Positions 34,302 to 42,784 of a stretch of DNA of 64,000 nt are shown in pieces; the first letter of the stretch is position 1; every line of letters starts with the position of its first letter. The translations under genes and the position numbers were made by a program. Source of the stretch: Acidobacteriota bacterium (GTDB lineage: Bacteria; Acidobacteriota; Terriglobia; Terriglobales; Acidobacteriaceae); assembly GCA_021851335.1 (NCBI GenBank), contig JAJZEA010000008.1:24518-88517 (forward strand), read 5' to 3'. The notes beneath the pieces were generated by a model. It did not search any database, was not told the DNA's origin, and saw only the letters and a list, made by a program, of their open reading frames with translations.

Positions 34302-35945
34302 ATGAAATTGCATATGATTCGATCGAAAGCGCTCGCCGTTGCGCTTGTTGCCTCGCTTGCGGGTGTGGCTGCATTTGCGCAGACGAAGACCGCCAAAGCC
34401 GACCAGAAGGGGCCGTCCCGCTGGGACATCTTCGCTGGTTACAGCTATCTGGCTCCTCATGGAACCGTATCGGTGCTTCAGCCCGACGGCACCACCCAGG
34501 ACTTCACCTATCATGCCGTGAACTACGGTGCTCTCGCCAGCGGAGCCTACTACTTCAACAAGTATCTCGGCGCACAGGTTGAGGCCGGTGTCCACCCGGA
34601 TACCACCAACGGCAACAGCAACAATTTCCAGACCTACTCCGGCGGCATCATCAGCCGCTTCCCGTCCGGTGACATCACGCCGTTCGTCCATGCTCTTGTC
34701 GGTATGGCGGACGTAAGCGGTCCTGACCACGAGCCGGGCAAGATCGGCCCAGCGCTCACTGTCGGCGGCGGCATGGATTACGAGACACCGCTCTTCAATC
34801 ATCATCTCGCGATTCGGCTCTTCCAGGCTGACTTCATGTATATGCATGCCAACTGGGGCCCGGTCGTCTACGGTGGCCGCGCAAACATCAATGCCGCTCG
34901 TCTGAGCGCCGGTCTGGTCTATCACATCGGCTCGATCTACACGCCCCCTGTGACGCTGGCCTGCTCGGTCAACGGACCCAGCACAGTCTTCCCGGGTGAG
35001 TCCATCAATCTGGTTGCTACTCCGACCAATCTGGACCCCAAGAAGAAGGCAACTTATACCTGGAGCGGCGATGGCGTCTCCGGCATGGATGCCAACGGCA
35101 AGGTGGCAACGGCGAATCTCGCTCCCGGAACCTACACGGCGAAGGCCAATGTCTCCGAGGGTTCCAAGCCGGGTCAGTCTGCCGATTGCACCGCGCAGTA
35201 CACAGTCAAGCAGTTTGAGCCGCCCACAGTGAGCTGCTCCGCGAACCCGACCAGCATTCAGACCAATGGCAGCAGCACCATCACGGCGACTGGCGTCAGC
35301 CCTCAGAATCGTCCTTTGACCTACAGCTACTCGGCATCCGCCGGCACGGTCAGCGGCTCCGGCTCCTCGGCCACCTACTCGGCCGCAGGCGCTCCGAGTG
35401 GTTCAGCAACCGTCACCTGTACCGTCACCGACGACAAGGGTCAGACTGCGACGGCCAATACCTCCGTCAATATCGAAGCTCCCGTGGTGCCGGCGCCGAA
35501 GATTTCCTCGCTCTGCTCGCTCAGCTTCGACAAGGACAAGAAGCGTCCGACTCGCGTGGACAACGAAGCCAAAGCCTGCCTGGATGACATCGCGCTCACC
35601 CTGCAGCAGCAGGCCGATGCCAAGGCAGCCATTGTTGGCAATGCAACAACGGCTGAGCAGACGCCTCCGAAGCACATGAAGAAGCATGCCGTCATGGTCG
35701 ATGATGCCGCACAGCGCGCCGTCAACGCCAAGGATTATCTGGTAACCGAGAAGGGCATTGATGCTTCCCGCATCAGCACCTACACGGGCACGGATAACTC
35801 GCAGACCGCTCAGGATTACCTGATCCCGGCTGGCGCCAACTTCGATGTGAACGGTGTGACGCCGGTCAACGGCGACGTCAAGCCTGAGGCTCGCAAGCCT
35901 CTTGCAATGCGTCATCCGAGCAAGAAGAAGAAGTCCACGATGTAA
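34302..35945 (+). CDS. OmpA-like outer-membrane protein with Ig-like repeats
   Basis: GGAGG 6 nt upstream selects the second of two neighbouring ATGs. A signal peptide (LAVALVASLAGVAAFAQ) is followed by an eight-strand-type beta-barrel (WDIFAGYSYLAPHG to RLSAGLVYHIGS), two Ig-like or PKD-like domains (VTLACSVNGPSTVFPGES; PTVSCSANPTSIQTNGSS) and a C-terminal region recalling the OmpA peptidoglycan-binding domain (LSFDKDKKRPTRVDNEAKACLDDIALTLQQ...), though diverged. The last residues are very basic (SKKKKST). It would tie the outer membrane to the wall. It is followed by a strong terminator and is probably highly expressed. Confidence 0.85.
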   Translation: MKLHMIRSKALAVALVASLAGVAAFAQTKTAKADQKGPSRWDIFAGYSYLAPHGTVSVLQPDGTTQDFTYHAVNYGALASGAYYFNKYLGAQVEAGVHPDTTNGNSNNFQTYSGGIISRFPSGDITPFVHALVGMADVSGPDHEPGKIGPALTVGGGMDYETPLFNHHLAIRLFQADFMYMHANWGPVVYGGRANINAARLSAGLVYHIGSIYTPPVTLACSVNGPSTVFPGESINLVATPTNLDPKKKATYTWSGDGVSGMDANGKVATANLAPGTYTAKANVSEGSKPGQSADCTAQYTVKQFEPPTVSCSANPTSIQTNGSSTITATGVSPQNRPLTYSYSASAGTVSGSGSSATYSAAGAPSGSATVTCTVTDDKGQTATANTSVNIEAPVVPAPKISSLCSLSFDKDKKRPTRVDNEAKACLDDIALTLQQQADAKAAIVGNATTAEQTPPKHMKKHAVMVDDAAQRAVNAKDYLVTEKGIDASRISTYTGTDNSQTAQDYLIPAGANFDVNGVTPVNGDVKPEARKPLAMRHPSKKKKSTM

Positions 35946-36012
35946 TCGGTTGCCAGGCTTCACTGGCACAGAAGTGGAAGTGAAGCCCGGTGACTCTCGC
36001 TCCGCAAACCAG

Positions 36013-36050
36013 CCGGGACTGACCCAATAAGGTCAGTCCCGGTTTCTTTT
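36013..36050 (+). terminator. Rho-independent terminator after the OmpA-like gene
   Basis: A 12-bp perfect stem, CCGGGACTGACC with its complement, closes a 6-nt loop (CAATAA) and is followed by TTTCTTTT. It lies about 70 nt after the stop codon. Confidence 0.9.
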
Positions 36051-36087
36051 GAAGTTCCCCACTTTTCTCTGGAGTTCCACAAGCCTC

Positions 36088-38079
36088 ATGTACCGAACGA
36101 TGAAGATCAGGCGATTGTATCGAAGCTTCCTCTATCTCTTGATTCTTTCCGCTCTCGCCATTGCACTGCCTGCCGAAAGTTCACGCTGGCGCACGGTGGG
36201 ACCGGATGGCGGCGACGCGCGAGCGTTTGTGGCGGACCCGACCCATGCGGAACATCTCTATCTGGGCGGAACCACAAGCTGGGTCTACGAGTCGAAGGAT
36301 GGCGGCGCAACCTGGCATCGGCTGAGTCGGATTGCTGCCAATCCGCGCTCGCTGGACAACTATATCGTCGATCACCTGATCGTGGACCCAGAGAACTCGC
36401 AACGCATCTATGCGGCTGTCTGGCGTGTCGATCAGCCCGATGGAGGATTCTTTGTCAGTGAAGACGGCGGTCATAGCTGGCGCGAAATTGCCGATCTGGC
36501 CGGGCAATCGATCCGCTCGCTGGCCCAGTCCTCGGCAGACCCGCGCGTGCTTGTCGCCGGCACCTTGCAGGGCGTCTTTCGCAGCGACGATCGTGGCGAA
36601 CACTGGCGTCTGATCAGTCCGATGGGAAGCCGCGAGATCCACGAGGTCGAGTCGCTGGCCATCGATCCGCGCGACCCGGATATCGTCTACGCCGGAACCT
36701 GGCATCTGCCGTGGAAGACGAGCGACGGCGGCAAAAGCTGGAAAAATATCAAGCGCGGCGTCATCGACGACTCCGATGTCTTCTCGATCATCATCGATCC
36801 CAAAGAGGCCAAAACGGTCTACATCAGCGCCTGCTCGGGCATCTACAAAAGCGAAACCTCAGGCGAACTCTTTCACAAGGTGCAGGGAATCCCGTCCACG
36901 GCTCGGCGAACGCGCGTGCTGCGTCAGGACCCGCACAATCGAGCCGTCGTCTATGCGGGAACCACCGAAGGGCTGTATCGGACGACCGATGCTGGACAGA
37001 CCTGGCATCTGCTGACCGGCTCCGACGTCATCATCAACGATGTCTATCTTGATCCTTCGCGCAAAGGCAGAATCCTGCTGGCGACCGACCGTGGCGGAGT
37101 GCTGGCCAGCGACGACGATGGGCGCACGTTTGCCGCCTCGAACGCCGGATTTTCTTCGCGGAAAGTGGGCGCGCTTCTGGTGACGCAAGGCGCAAGGCCG
37201 AAGTTGATGGCGGGCATTGTGAACGACAAGCAGCATGGCGGCGTTTTTGTGAGCGAGGATGCGGGCGCAAGCTGGCAGCAGCTCTCCGAAGGTCTGGAGA
37301 ATCGCGATATCTTTGCGCTGGCACAATCGCAGACCGGAACCGTGCTGGCGGGCACCAGCCACGGAATCTTTATGCTCGTCAGCGAGCCGGATGGAAGCCG
37401 CCACTGGCAGATTGCCAGTGATATTGTGAATCACGGAACGCGCTTTGTGACGACACGCGTGAATGGCCAGCGCATCGACCACATGCAGGAATTTACGTTG
37501 CCTGCACGCGAGCTGAGCGGGAGAGTGAGCGCGCTCGATGCGCATACCGACACATGGCTTGCGGCAACCGAAGACGGTTTGTATACCAGCGTCGATCATG
37601 GCAAAAGCTGGCAGGGCGGTATCGGCTACGGCGCGGAGGCTTACGAGTCCGTGGCTGTCGGCAAGGGTTGGATGATGGCTGTGCGCCGCGAGGGTGCGGT
37701 TTTTTCGACTGACAGCGGCCAGCACTGGGATCCGATGGCGCTGCCGGCGCGGATCCGTACCATCCATGTGGCGATGCTGGCTCCGAATGGCGATCTGTGG
37801 ATTGGCGCAGGCGACGGTGTCTATGTCTCCCGCAATCGCGGCAAAAGCTGGTTCTGGCTGGATCGGCTGCCGTTCCACTTTATGGACGATTTGAGCATGG
37901 ATACATCGACGGGCAAGGTGCTGGCCGGCTCGCGGCTGGACACACGCATGCTTGTGATCGACGAGCAGACCTTTGCGCATACCGTGATCGATACAGGCTA
38001 TCCGCTGTATCGGGTGCGCGCGATGCAGGGCAAATGGTTTGCCGCCACGTTGCAGAACGGCGTAATCGCTCAGCCCTGA
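36088..38079 (+). CDS. Secreted Asp-box (BNR/sortilin-like) beta-propeller protein
   Basis: The ATG used gives 663 residues and a signal anchor (SFLYLLILSALAIALPAES); a TTG 39 nt upstream and an ATG 12 nt downstream are alternatives. The protein is made almost wholly of Asp-box repeats, S/T-x-D-x-G-x-x-W/F: SKDGGATW, SEDGGHSW, SDDRGEHW, TSDGGKSW, TTDAGQTW, SDDDGRTF, SEDAGASW, SVDHGKSW, STDSGQHW and SRNRGKSW. Ten boxes imply a propeller of the sortilin/Vps10 or two-domain exo-xyloglucanase type. No catalytic residues could be named, so carbohydrate or protein binding outside the cytoplasm is as likely as hydrolysis. The codons look leading-strand-like (G-rich). Confidence 0.82.
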   Translation: MYRTMKIRRLYRSFLYLLILSALAIALPAESSRWRTVGPDGGDARAFVADPTHAEHLYLGGTTSWVYESKDGGATWHRLSRIAANPRSLDNYIVDHLIVDPENSQRIYAAVWRVDQPDGGFFVSEDGGHSWREIADLAGQSIRSLAQSSADPRVLVAGTLQGVFRSDDRGEHWRLISPMGSREIHEVESLAIDPRDPDIVYAGTWHLPWKTSDGGKSWKNIKRGVIDDSDVFSIIIDPKEAKTVYISACSGIYKSETSGELFHKVQGIPSTARRTRVLRQDPHNRAVVYAGTTEGLYRTTDAGQTWHLLTGSDVIINDVYLDPSRKGRILLATDRGGVLASDDDGRTFAASNAGFSSRKVGALLVTQGARPKLMAGIVNDKQHGGVFVSEDAGASWQQLSEGLENRDIFALAQSQTGTVLAGTSHGIFMLVSEPDGSRHWQIASDIVNHGTRFVTTRVNGQRIDHMQEFTLPARELSGRVSALDAHTDTWLAATEDGLYTSVDHGKSWQGGIGYGAEAYESVAVGKGWMMAVRREGAVFSTDSGQHWDPMALPARIRTIHVAMLAPNGDLWIGAGDGVYVSRNRGKSWFWLDRLPFHFMDDLSMDTSTGKVLAGSRLDTRMLVIDEQTFAHTVIDTGYPLYRVRAMQGKWFAATLQNGVIAQP

Positions 38080-38160
38080 ACGGACCGTGTTTCAGGGGAT
38101 GAATTGAATGGTTTCGAGTGGCTTCGATTTTCCAGTATCATCGAGTGCAGGAGTGAGGCG

Positions 38161-39300
38161 ATGCAGAGCACTGTGGAAGCACATCCGTTTCGGACACACG
38201 ACCCGGCACTGGAGCCGATCGCAGCCAGGGTGATGGCCGGGGAACGACTCGGCATGGACGACGGTCTGGCGCTCTATCGCTCGACGGATGTGCTGGCCGT
38301 GGGTTGGCTGGCAAACCAGGTGCGCGAGCGGATGCACGGCGACCTGACCTACTTCAACGTGAACCGGCACATCAATCCAACCAACGTTTGCGTGGCCAGT
38401 TGCAGGCTGTGCGCGTTTGGCCGCAAGAAGGGCGACGCAGCCGGTTATACGATGGCGCTGGAAGAGGCGTGGGAGACGGCGGCTTCGGGCTACTCGGAAG
38501 CGGTGACGGAGTTTCACATCGTTGGCGGTTTGCATCCGGATCTTCCATTCCAATACTTTCTGGACCTGGTTCGCGGACTGAAAGAGCGCTTTCCCAAGGT
38601 TCATATCAAAGCCTTCACGATGGTCGAGGTCGCGTATCTGGCGCGTCGCGCGAAGCTGTCGATTGAAGAGACGCTGCGGCAGATGCGCGAGTCTGGCGTG
38701 GACTCGATGCCCGGCGGCGGCGCGGAGATCTTTGCGCCGGAGGTGCGCAGTGTGATCTGCGACCACAAAATCGATGGTCAGGAGTGGCTGGACACGGCGC
38801 GTCTGGCGCACAAGATGGGTTTTCGATCGAATGCGACGATGCTCTATGGCCACATTGAAAGCGACGCCGATCGAGTGGATCACATGCTGAAGTTGCGTGA
38901 GGTTCAGGACGATACGGGCGGATTTCAGACCTTTATTCCGCTGGCGTTTCATCCGGAAAACACCGCGCTGGATCATCTGCCGGTGACGACAGGATTGACC
39001 GACATCCGGCAGATTGCGGTGAGCCGGTTGCTGCTGGACAACTTTGCGCACATCAAGGCGTATTGGCAGATGATGACGCCGAAGATTGCGCAGATCGCGC
39101 TGCGCTTTGGCGCCGACGATCTGGATGGCACGGTGGTGGAAGAGAAGATTTATCACGATGCCGGAGCAACGACACCGCAAGGAATGACGCGCAAGGAGCT
39201 TTGCCGTTTGATTACCGAAGCCGGTCGAGTCCCGGTCGAGCGCGATACGCTTTATCACGCGGTGACGCGCACGGAAGACAGCTTCCTGATCGCCGTGTAG
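38161..39300 (+). CDS. mqnE: Aminodeoxyfutalosine synthase
   Basis: MqnE is the radical-SAM enzyme that joins S-adenosylmethionine to 3-(1-carboxyvinyl)oxybenzoate in the futalosine pathway to menaquinone. ATG with AGGAG 7 nt upstream gives 379 residues. The cluster motif CVASCRLC (C77, C81, C84) is of the C-x3-C-x2-C type; 'FHIVGGLHPDLPFQYFLDL', 'IKAFTMVEV' and 'DSMPGGGAEIF' are characteristic. An open frame extends 19 codons upstream but lacks a binding site. Menaquinone by this route fits acidobacteria. A small membrane-protein gene follows after 5 nt. Confidence 0.95.
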   Translation: MQSTVEAHPFRTHDPALEPIAARVMAGERLGMDDGLALYRSTDVLAVGWLANQVRERMHGDLTYFNVNRHINPTNVCVASCRLCAFGRKKGDAAGYTMALEEAWETAASGYSEAVTEFHIVGGLHPDLPFQYFLDLVRGLKERFPKVHIKAFTMVEVAYLARRAKLSIEETLRQMRESGVDSMPGGGAEIFAPEVRSVICDHKIDGQEWLDTARLAHKMGFRSNATMLYGHIESDADRVDHMLKLREVQDDTGGFQTFIPLAFHPENTALDHLPVTTGLTDIRQIAVSRLLLDNFAHIKAYWQMMTPKIAQIALRFGADDLDGTVVEEKIYHDAGATTPQGMTRKELCRLITEAGRVPVERDTLYHAVTRTEDSFLIAV

Positions 39301-39305
39301 CGCAG

Positions 39306-39506
39306 ATGGAAATCTTTGGCTTCTCCGCGCTCTTTGGATTGTTGCTTGGATTCCTCTTTGGCGTGGGCTGCGCCTCGGCTGTTCTTTACACGATCTACAA
39401 CGGAGGCTATCGCAAAGCGGTGGAGGACTCACTGCGCGATCCGCTGCCGGAGAAGTTTGTGCGGACGCGCGAGATCACCGAACAGGGCAAATTGCCGAAG
39501 TTGTAG
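39306..39506 (+). CDS. Small single-span membrane protein downstream of mqnE
   Basis: This is a 66-residue frame beginning MEIFGFSALFGLLLGFLFGVGCA, one strongly hydrophobic helix, followed by a charged soluble tail (YRKAVEDSLRDPLPEKF...REITEQGKL). It starts 5 nt after the mqnE stop, so translation may be coupled, although no strong binding site is present. Composition and codon use match mqnE. I do not recognise the family; association with menaquinone synthesis is suggested only by position. Confidence 0.65.
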   Translation: MEIFGFSALFGLLLGFLFGVGCASAVLYTIYNGGYRKAVEDSLRDPLPEKFVRTREITEQGKLPKL

Positions 39507-39625
39507 CTTAAGTTACGGATGCCTGGCGTTGGAGCTTGCCTGGATTCTGGCTTTGAATGTGAATCAAGTAATTGATTATATGTAACTTATATTAATTAAG
39601 CGGACGCAATCCAGTCAGCGCCGCG

Positions 39626-39654
39626 TTGTACCCCCCCTAGGGGGGGTATATTAT
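39626..39654 (+). promoter_or_regulatory. Promoter with palindromic operator in the spacer (CsoR/RcnR-like)
   Basis: TTGTAC and TATTAT are separated by exactly 17 nt, a strong housekeeping-type promoter. A perfect 20-nt palindrome, TA-C7-TA-G7-TA (39629-39648), overlaps the end of the -35 and fills the spacer up to the -10. Poly-C/poly-G palindromes flanked by TA are characteristic of operators of the CsoR/RcnR/CstR metal- and sulphur-sensing repressors; no such repressor gene is visible in the window. Transcription would run rightward into a hairpin-rich leader and a 24-codon frame. Confidence 0.6.
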
Positions 39655-39660
39655 TTTTCT

Positions 39661-39857
39661 CGTTACCCCTATCCGGCATTTTTGTTGACTTTTCCGTTAC
39701 CTTGTTCTGCCGGAGGAGTTCGTTTCCGGCTGAGCACCGAGAACCAGGGTTGAACCCGCGAGGCACGACGCCGGATAAGCGACACGGCGTACCGCGGCTG
39801 AGGCATTCGTGCAAGGCAAGTCCATGGAGACGAGTATGGCAGATTGGAGGAAATATC
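39661..39857 (+). other. Hairpin-rich leader or candidate small RNA
   Basis: Between the predicted start site and a small ORF lies about 195 nt without a conventional gene. It can form at least three hairpins: GCCGGA/TCCGGC (39709-39730), GGGT-TGA-ACCC (39747-39757) and ACGCCG/CGGCGT (39768-39790). I could not match it to a known riboswitch or RNA family. It could be a regulatory leader or an independent small RNA. The 115-codon frame on the opposite strand reads through the palindrome and looks spurious. Confidence 0.35.
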
Positions 39858-39932
39858 ATGCCATGTTTGAAGGGATTATTTTCTCTTTGGAATGAATGGG
39901 ATGGGGTTGTTTTCCACAGGGCATGGGCTTGA
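39858..39932 (+). CDS. Possible 24-residue peptide
   Basis: ATG is preceded by GGAGG with 7 nt spacing, one of the best ribosome binding sites in the window. The product would be MPCLKGLFSLWNEWDGVVFH followed by RAWA, with one Cys, one His and three Trp. It lies downstream of the palindromic promoter and ends 48 nt before the convergent glycosidase-like gene. It may be a leader peptide, a metal-responsive peptide or a chance frame; no homologue is known to me. Confidence 0.4.
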   Translation: MPCLKGLFSLWNEWDGVVFHRAWA

Positions 39933-39980
39933 CACGGAGCCACCCTGACGTGTGGCCCAGGCCAGGATCAGGCGGGTTGG

Positions 39981-42248
39981 TCAGGGAGCGAGGGTGATCT
40001 CCGCGCTACCGTGCGCGGGGGAGTCGAGAGTGAGCTGGAGCAGGTGGGTGGCGGCGTCGTAGTGGCTTTGGGCGAGATGGCCGGTGACGGTGTGAGGATG
40101 GGGTGGTTGAGCGGCGTAGAGCAGAAGGGTTTGCGTGGTTTCGCCGGGGGCGAAGCGCAGTTGGAGATGGAGCGAGCCGGAGGCGTCGCTGGTGGCCGAG
40201 AGACGCTGTTTGCCAGCGGTGGCGATCATCTGCGGGTCGCCGATGAGAGCGAATCTGTGAGCGAGGATGGGAGAGACGACGACGTAACCCCAGCCATCAT
40301 GGAAGGCAATCTCTGCGGTTGAGTTGGCGGCGACGGTTTGCCCGGTGGCGGTGCGCCAGTCGTAGACGAAGACCGGGTGAGTGTAGCCGAGTTCAGCGGG
40401 GGTGAAGCGGGTGGAGGCAGTTTCTGAAGCCTCGGTAGCCGTAGCGGAAGCTGCGGGTTGCGCCGCGGTCCGAGGATAGGCAAAAAGATAGGCGATGCGC
40501 GCGGCAGGCTGGCGGGAGTCGGCAAGGGCGAGCATGGCGGGGTGGTTGGCGGCTGGCGCGGTCGATTGCGCGTTGGATTGCGAATCGGCGGGCGAATCGG
40601 CGAGCGAATCGGCGAGATAGACACGATCCAGCGGTCGGATGCCATGATCGGGTTTGACGAGAACGCCGTCGGCGCGCGCGGCGCGAAGCAGGTTGGCCGC
40701 GTCGATGTGCTGTAGGTCGTCGCCGACGCCGACCGGACCGGAGGAGAGCGTGGCGAGGATGAGATTGGGCAGCTCGTTGCTCATGAAGACGTCGGTCCAG
40801 GGCCAGATGCCGAGCGCGTAGGCGATCTGAGAGTCGTAGAGGAAGGAATCCCACTTCTTCGGCTCGAAGCGGTCGTCGCTGGTGCGGATGGTGGTGAGGT
40901 TGGAGTAGCGCGTGCCCTGGAGATAGTCGGCGGGAGCCGGCATGCAGTATTGCATGGTGATGCCGTGCTGGCGCATGGCCTGGGCCATGAGGTCGTGGAA
41001 GAGCTGAGGACTGGTGAGGTCGGGCGCGGCCTGAGCGAAGGAGCCGAGCCAGTCCTGCTCATAGACGGCGACGTGGTCGGCCTGCATCCAGGCGGCGGTG
41101 GCTTGCCAGTAGCGAGAATCGATGGGGACGTTGCCGGAGATCCTGTACATGGATCGGTAGGGGCTGCTTTGGTCGATCCAGCGACCGTGGACGGCAAGCG
41201 GCAGGTTGAGCTGCCGGGCAAAGGCTGCCATGCCGCCGGGGAAGAGACGGGGATCAGGCTGGTAGAGATAAGCGCCACCAGCGCCGTTTTTCCAGTTGAA
41301 GACGCGCCAGTCCTTTTGCGGCCCTTTGGGATAAAACCAGCTATCGATCTGCATGAGGCCGAGCCTGGGGCCGGATTGGCGGAACGTATCTGCGACCGCC
41401 AGCAGTGTGCCGGTGTAGCCGAGGCTGGGATCGAATTTGTAGTAGTAGTTGGCTCCGTTGTCGGTCCAGTAGCTGAGGCTGCGCAGGAGCGGGTCGGCGT
41501 TGTTGGCGACGGGAGGGCGATGGACCCAGGATTGCATGGAGTGTCCCCAGGCGGCGAGCGTGGCGTGGATGCCGCTGCCGGAGACGAGAACGGTGGTGTG
41601 GGAGAATCCTGCGGGAAGGCTATGGATGGAGTCGAGGAGCGAGGAGCGCAGAGTGCGATCGGGCATCTGCATGTTGCTGATGAAGAAGTGGTCGGCGGGC
41701 GAGAGGACAAGCGCGTTGGTGTGGTTGTCAAAGAGCAGCCACGGCCCCTGGGAACCGAGGAAGTGGAATTGAAAGCCGCCGAAGGGCTGGACACGATGAC
41801 CGAGGCGATGGAGTGTGGACGGGAATCCATCGAGAGTGGGGAAGTGGAGGGGGGTGGTGGTGGTGCGCAGGGTGCGAACGGTGAAGGTGACGGTGGGAGA
41901 GTGGACGTAGACACGGATGGAGTCGACTTCGACGGGGGAGTGAAGCGAGAGTTCGCAGTAGTGGTCGAGTGCGTCGCTGCCTTGAGTTCGCTGGATGGAT
42001 TGGGTTGGCAGGGAACCGCTGGAGTCAGTTTGACCCTGAACGAGGATGCCGGACGGGATGAGGCGCAGCGAGTACGCGCCGCTGGCGGCGAAGGTTGCCT
42101 GGAAGCTCGGGCTGGAGCAGGTGTCTGCGCGAAGAACCACGGGCGTGGCGAGACTAACGAGGACGGCGGGAACGAGGCAAAAGAGGATCAAAGGCAGCGG
42201 ACGAGGAGAGAGCGAGGCGAAAACGGATCGGCAGCGCATAGACGGCAC
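39981..42248 (-). CDS. Large secreted protein, glycoside hydrolase clan GH-D-like
   Basis: This 755-residue protein with an N-terminal signal sequence (LPLILFCLVPAVLVSLATPVVLRAD) starts at GTG, with an ATG three codons later. A beta-sandwich half is followed by a barrel-like part with LGLMQIDSWFYPKG, 'LAVHGRWIDQSS', 'HVAVYEQDWLGSFAQ' and 'ELPNLILATLSSGPVGVGDDL', a pattern reminiscent of GH36/GH27 alpha-galactosidase-like barrels; the Asp in YEQDW and in MQIDSW are candidate catalytic residues. This is tentative. A degenerate repeat (LADSLADSPADSQSNAQS) interrupts the C-terminal part. It is convergent with the small ORF. Confidence 0.65.
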   Translation of the reverse strand: MPSMRCRSVFASLSPRPLPLILFCLVPAVLVSLATPVVLRADTCSSPSFQATFAASGAYSLRLIPSGILVQGQTDSSGSLPTQSIQRTQGSDALDHYCELSLHSPVEVDSIRVYVHSPTVTFTVRTLRTTTTPLHFPTLDGFPSTLHRLGHRVQPFGGFQFHFLGSQGPWLLFDNHTNALVLSPADHFFISNMQMPDRTLRSSLLDSIHSLPAGFSHTTVLVSGSGIHATLAAWGHSMQSWVHRPPVANNADPLLRSLSYWTDNGANYYYKFDPSLGYTGTLLAVADTFRQSGPRLGLMQIDSWFYPKGPQKDWRVFNWKNGAGGAYLYQPDPRLFPGGMAAFARQLNLPLAVHGRWIDQSSPYRSMYRISGNVPIDSRYWQATAAWMQADHVAVYEQDWLGSFAQAAPDLTSPQLFHDLMAQAMRQHGITMQYCMPAPADYLQGTRYSNLTTIRTSDDRFEPKKWDSFLYDSQIAYALGIWPWTDVFMSNELPNLILATLSSGPVGVGDDLQHIDAANLLRAARADGVLVKPDHGIRPLDRVYLADSLADSPADSQSNAQSTAPAANHPAMLALADSRQPAARIAYLFAYPRTAAQPAASATATEASETASTRFTPAELGYTHPVFVYDWRTATGQTVAANSTAEIAFHDGWGYVVVSPILAHRFALIGDPQMIATAGKQRLSATSDASGSLHLQLRFAPGETTQTLLLYAAQPPHPHTVTGHLAQSHYDAATHLLQLTLDSPAHGSAEITLAP

Positions 42249-42319
42249 GATAGCAGACTTTGCCGGTGGGTTGCGGAAGAAAGAGATCCGGAAACCCGGA
42301 GAGCGAAAGCGGAGGGTGC

Positions 42320-42784
42320 TCAGGAAGTGGTCTTCATGACGGAGATGAAGAAGCCTTTGCCGGTGGCAAGGGTGTTGCCCGCGGCGTCGAGGATGGCGGC
42401 TTCGGTCCAGAGCTTGCGGCCCTCGATGCGCTGGACGTGGCCGAGGAGGCGGATGGGCGCGGTGGAGGGAATGGGACGGAGGTATTCGACCTGAAGCTGG
42501 CGTGTGAGGGCGATTTCGCCGCGGGCGCGGTTGGCCTTGCTCATGGTTTCGTCGAGGAGGGTGGCGATGATGCCGCCGTGGAGGTGACCAGGCGGGCCTT
42601 CGTACTGGTCGCCGAGAGTGGCTTCGGCGGTGACGACGCCGCTGTCGTCGGCGGTGAAGGCGAGATGGAGGCCTACGGTGTTATCGGCTCCGCAGCCGAA
42701 GCAGCGGTTGCGCTGGCCGTGGGTGAGCGGCGGAATGGGATGGGCGGGGGATTCAGGCTGGGCGGTTGGGTCGGGGGTCATCAT
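42320..42784 (-). CDS. PaaI-family hotdog thioesterase
   Basis: This 154-residue protein has the PaaI/acyl-CoA thioesterase pattern: 'CFGCGADNTVGLHLAF', the active-site loop GPPGHLHGGIIATLLDETM, and 'GEIALTRQLQVEYLRPIPSTAPIRLLGHVQRIEGRKLWTEAAI'. These enzymes hydrolyse acyl- or aryl-CoA in the cytoplasm and work as tetramers. The N-terminal 25 residues are Pro-rich and variable. The substrate cannot be told. It lies 71 nt upstream of the glycosidase-like gene on the same strand, and divergent from the lipoprotein gene. Confidence 0.88.
   Translation of the reverse strand: MMTPDPTAQPESPAHPIPPLTHGQRNRCFGCGADNTVGLHLAFTADDSGVVTAEATLGDQYEGPPGHLHGGIIATLLDETMSKANRARGEIALTRQLQVEYLRPIPSTAPIRLLGHVQRIEGRKLWTEAAILDAAGNTLATGKGFFISVMKTTS

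Noticed and set aside
39741..39790. tRNA-like or known riboswitch core in the hairpin-rich leader
   Set aside because: The GGGTTGAACCC element superficially resembles a T-arm, but no acceptor, anticodon or D-arm can be built around it and no riboswitch consensus fits.
39596..39943. 115-codon minus-strand frame over the palindromic promoter region
   Set aside because: No binding site, reads through the palindrome and hairpins, and has no recognisable sequence; more likely noncoding.
40950..42494. 514-codon plus-strand open frame, rich in Gly, Glu and Val
   Set aside because: Antisense shadow of the secreted glycosidase-like gene and of the end of the thioesterase gene; the composition is typical of complementary-frame artefacts.
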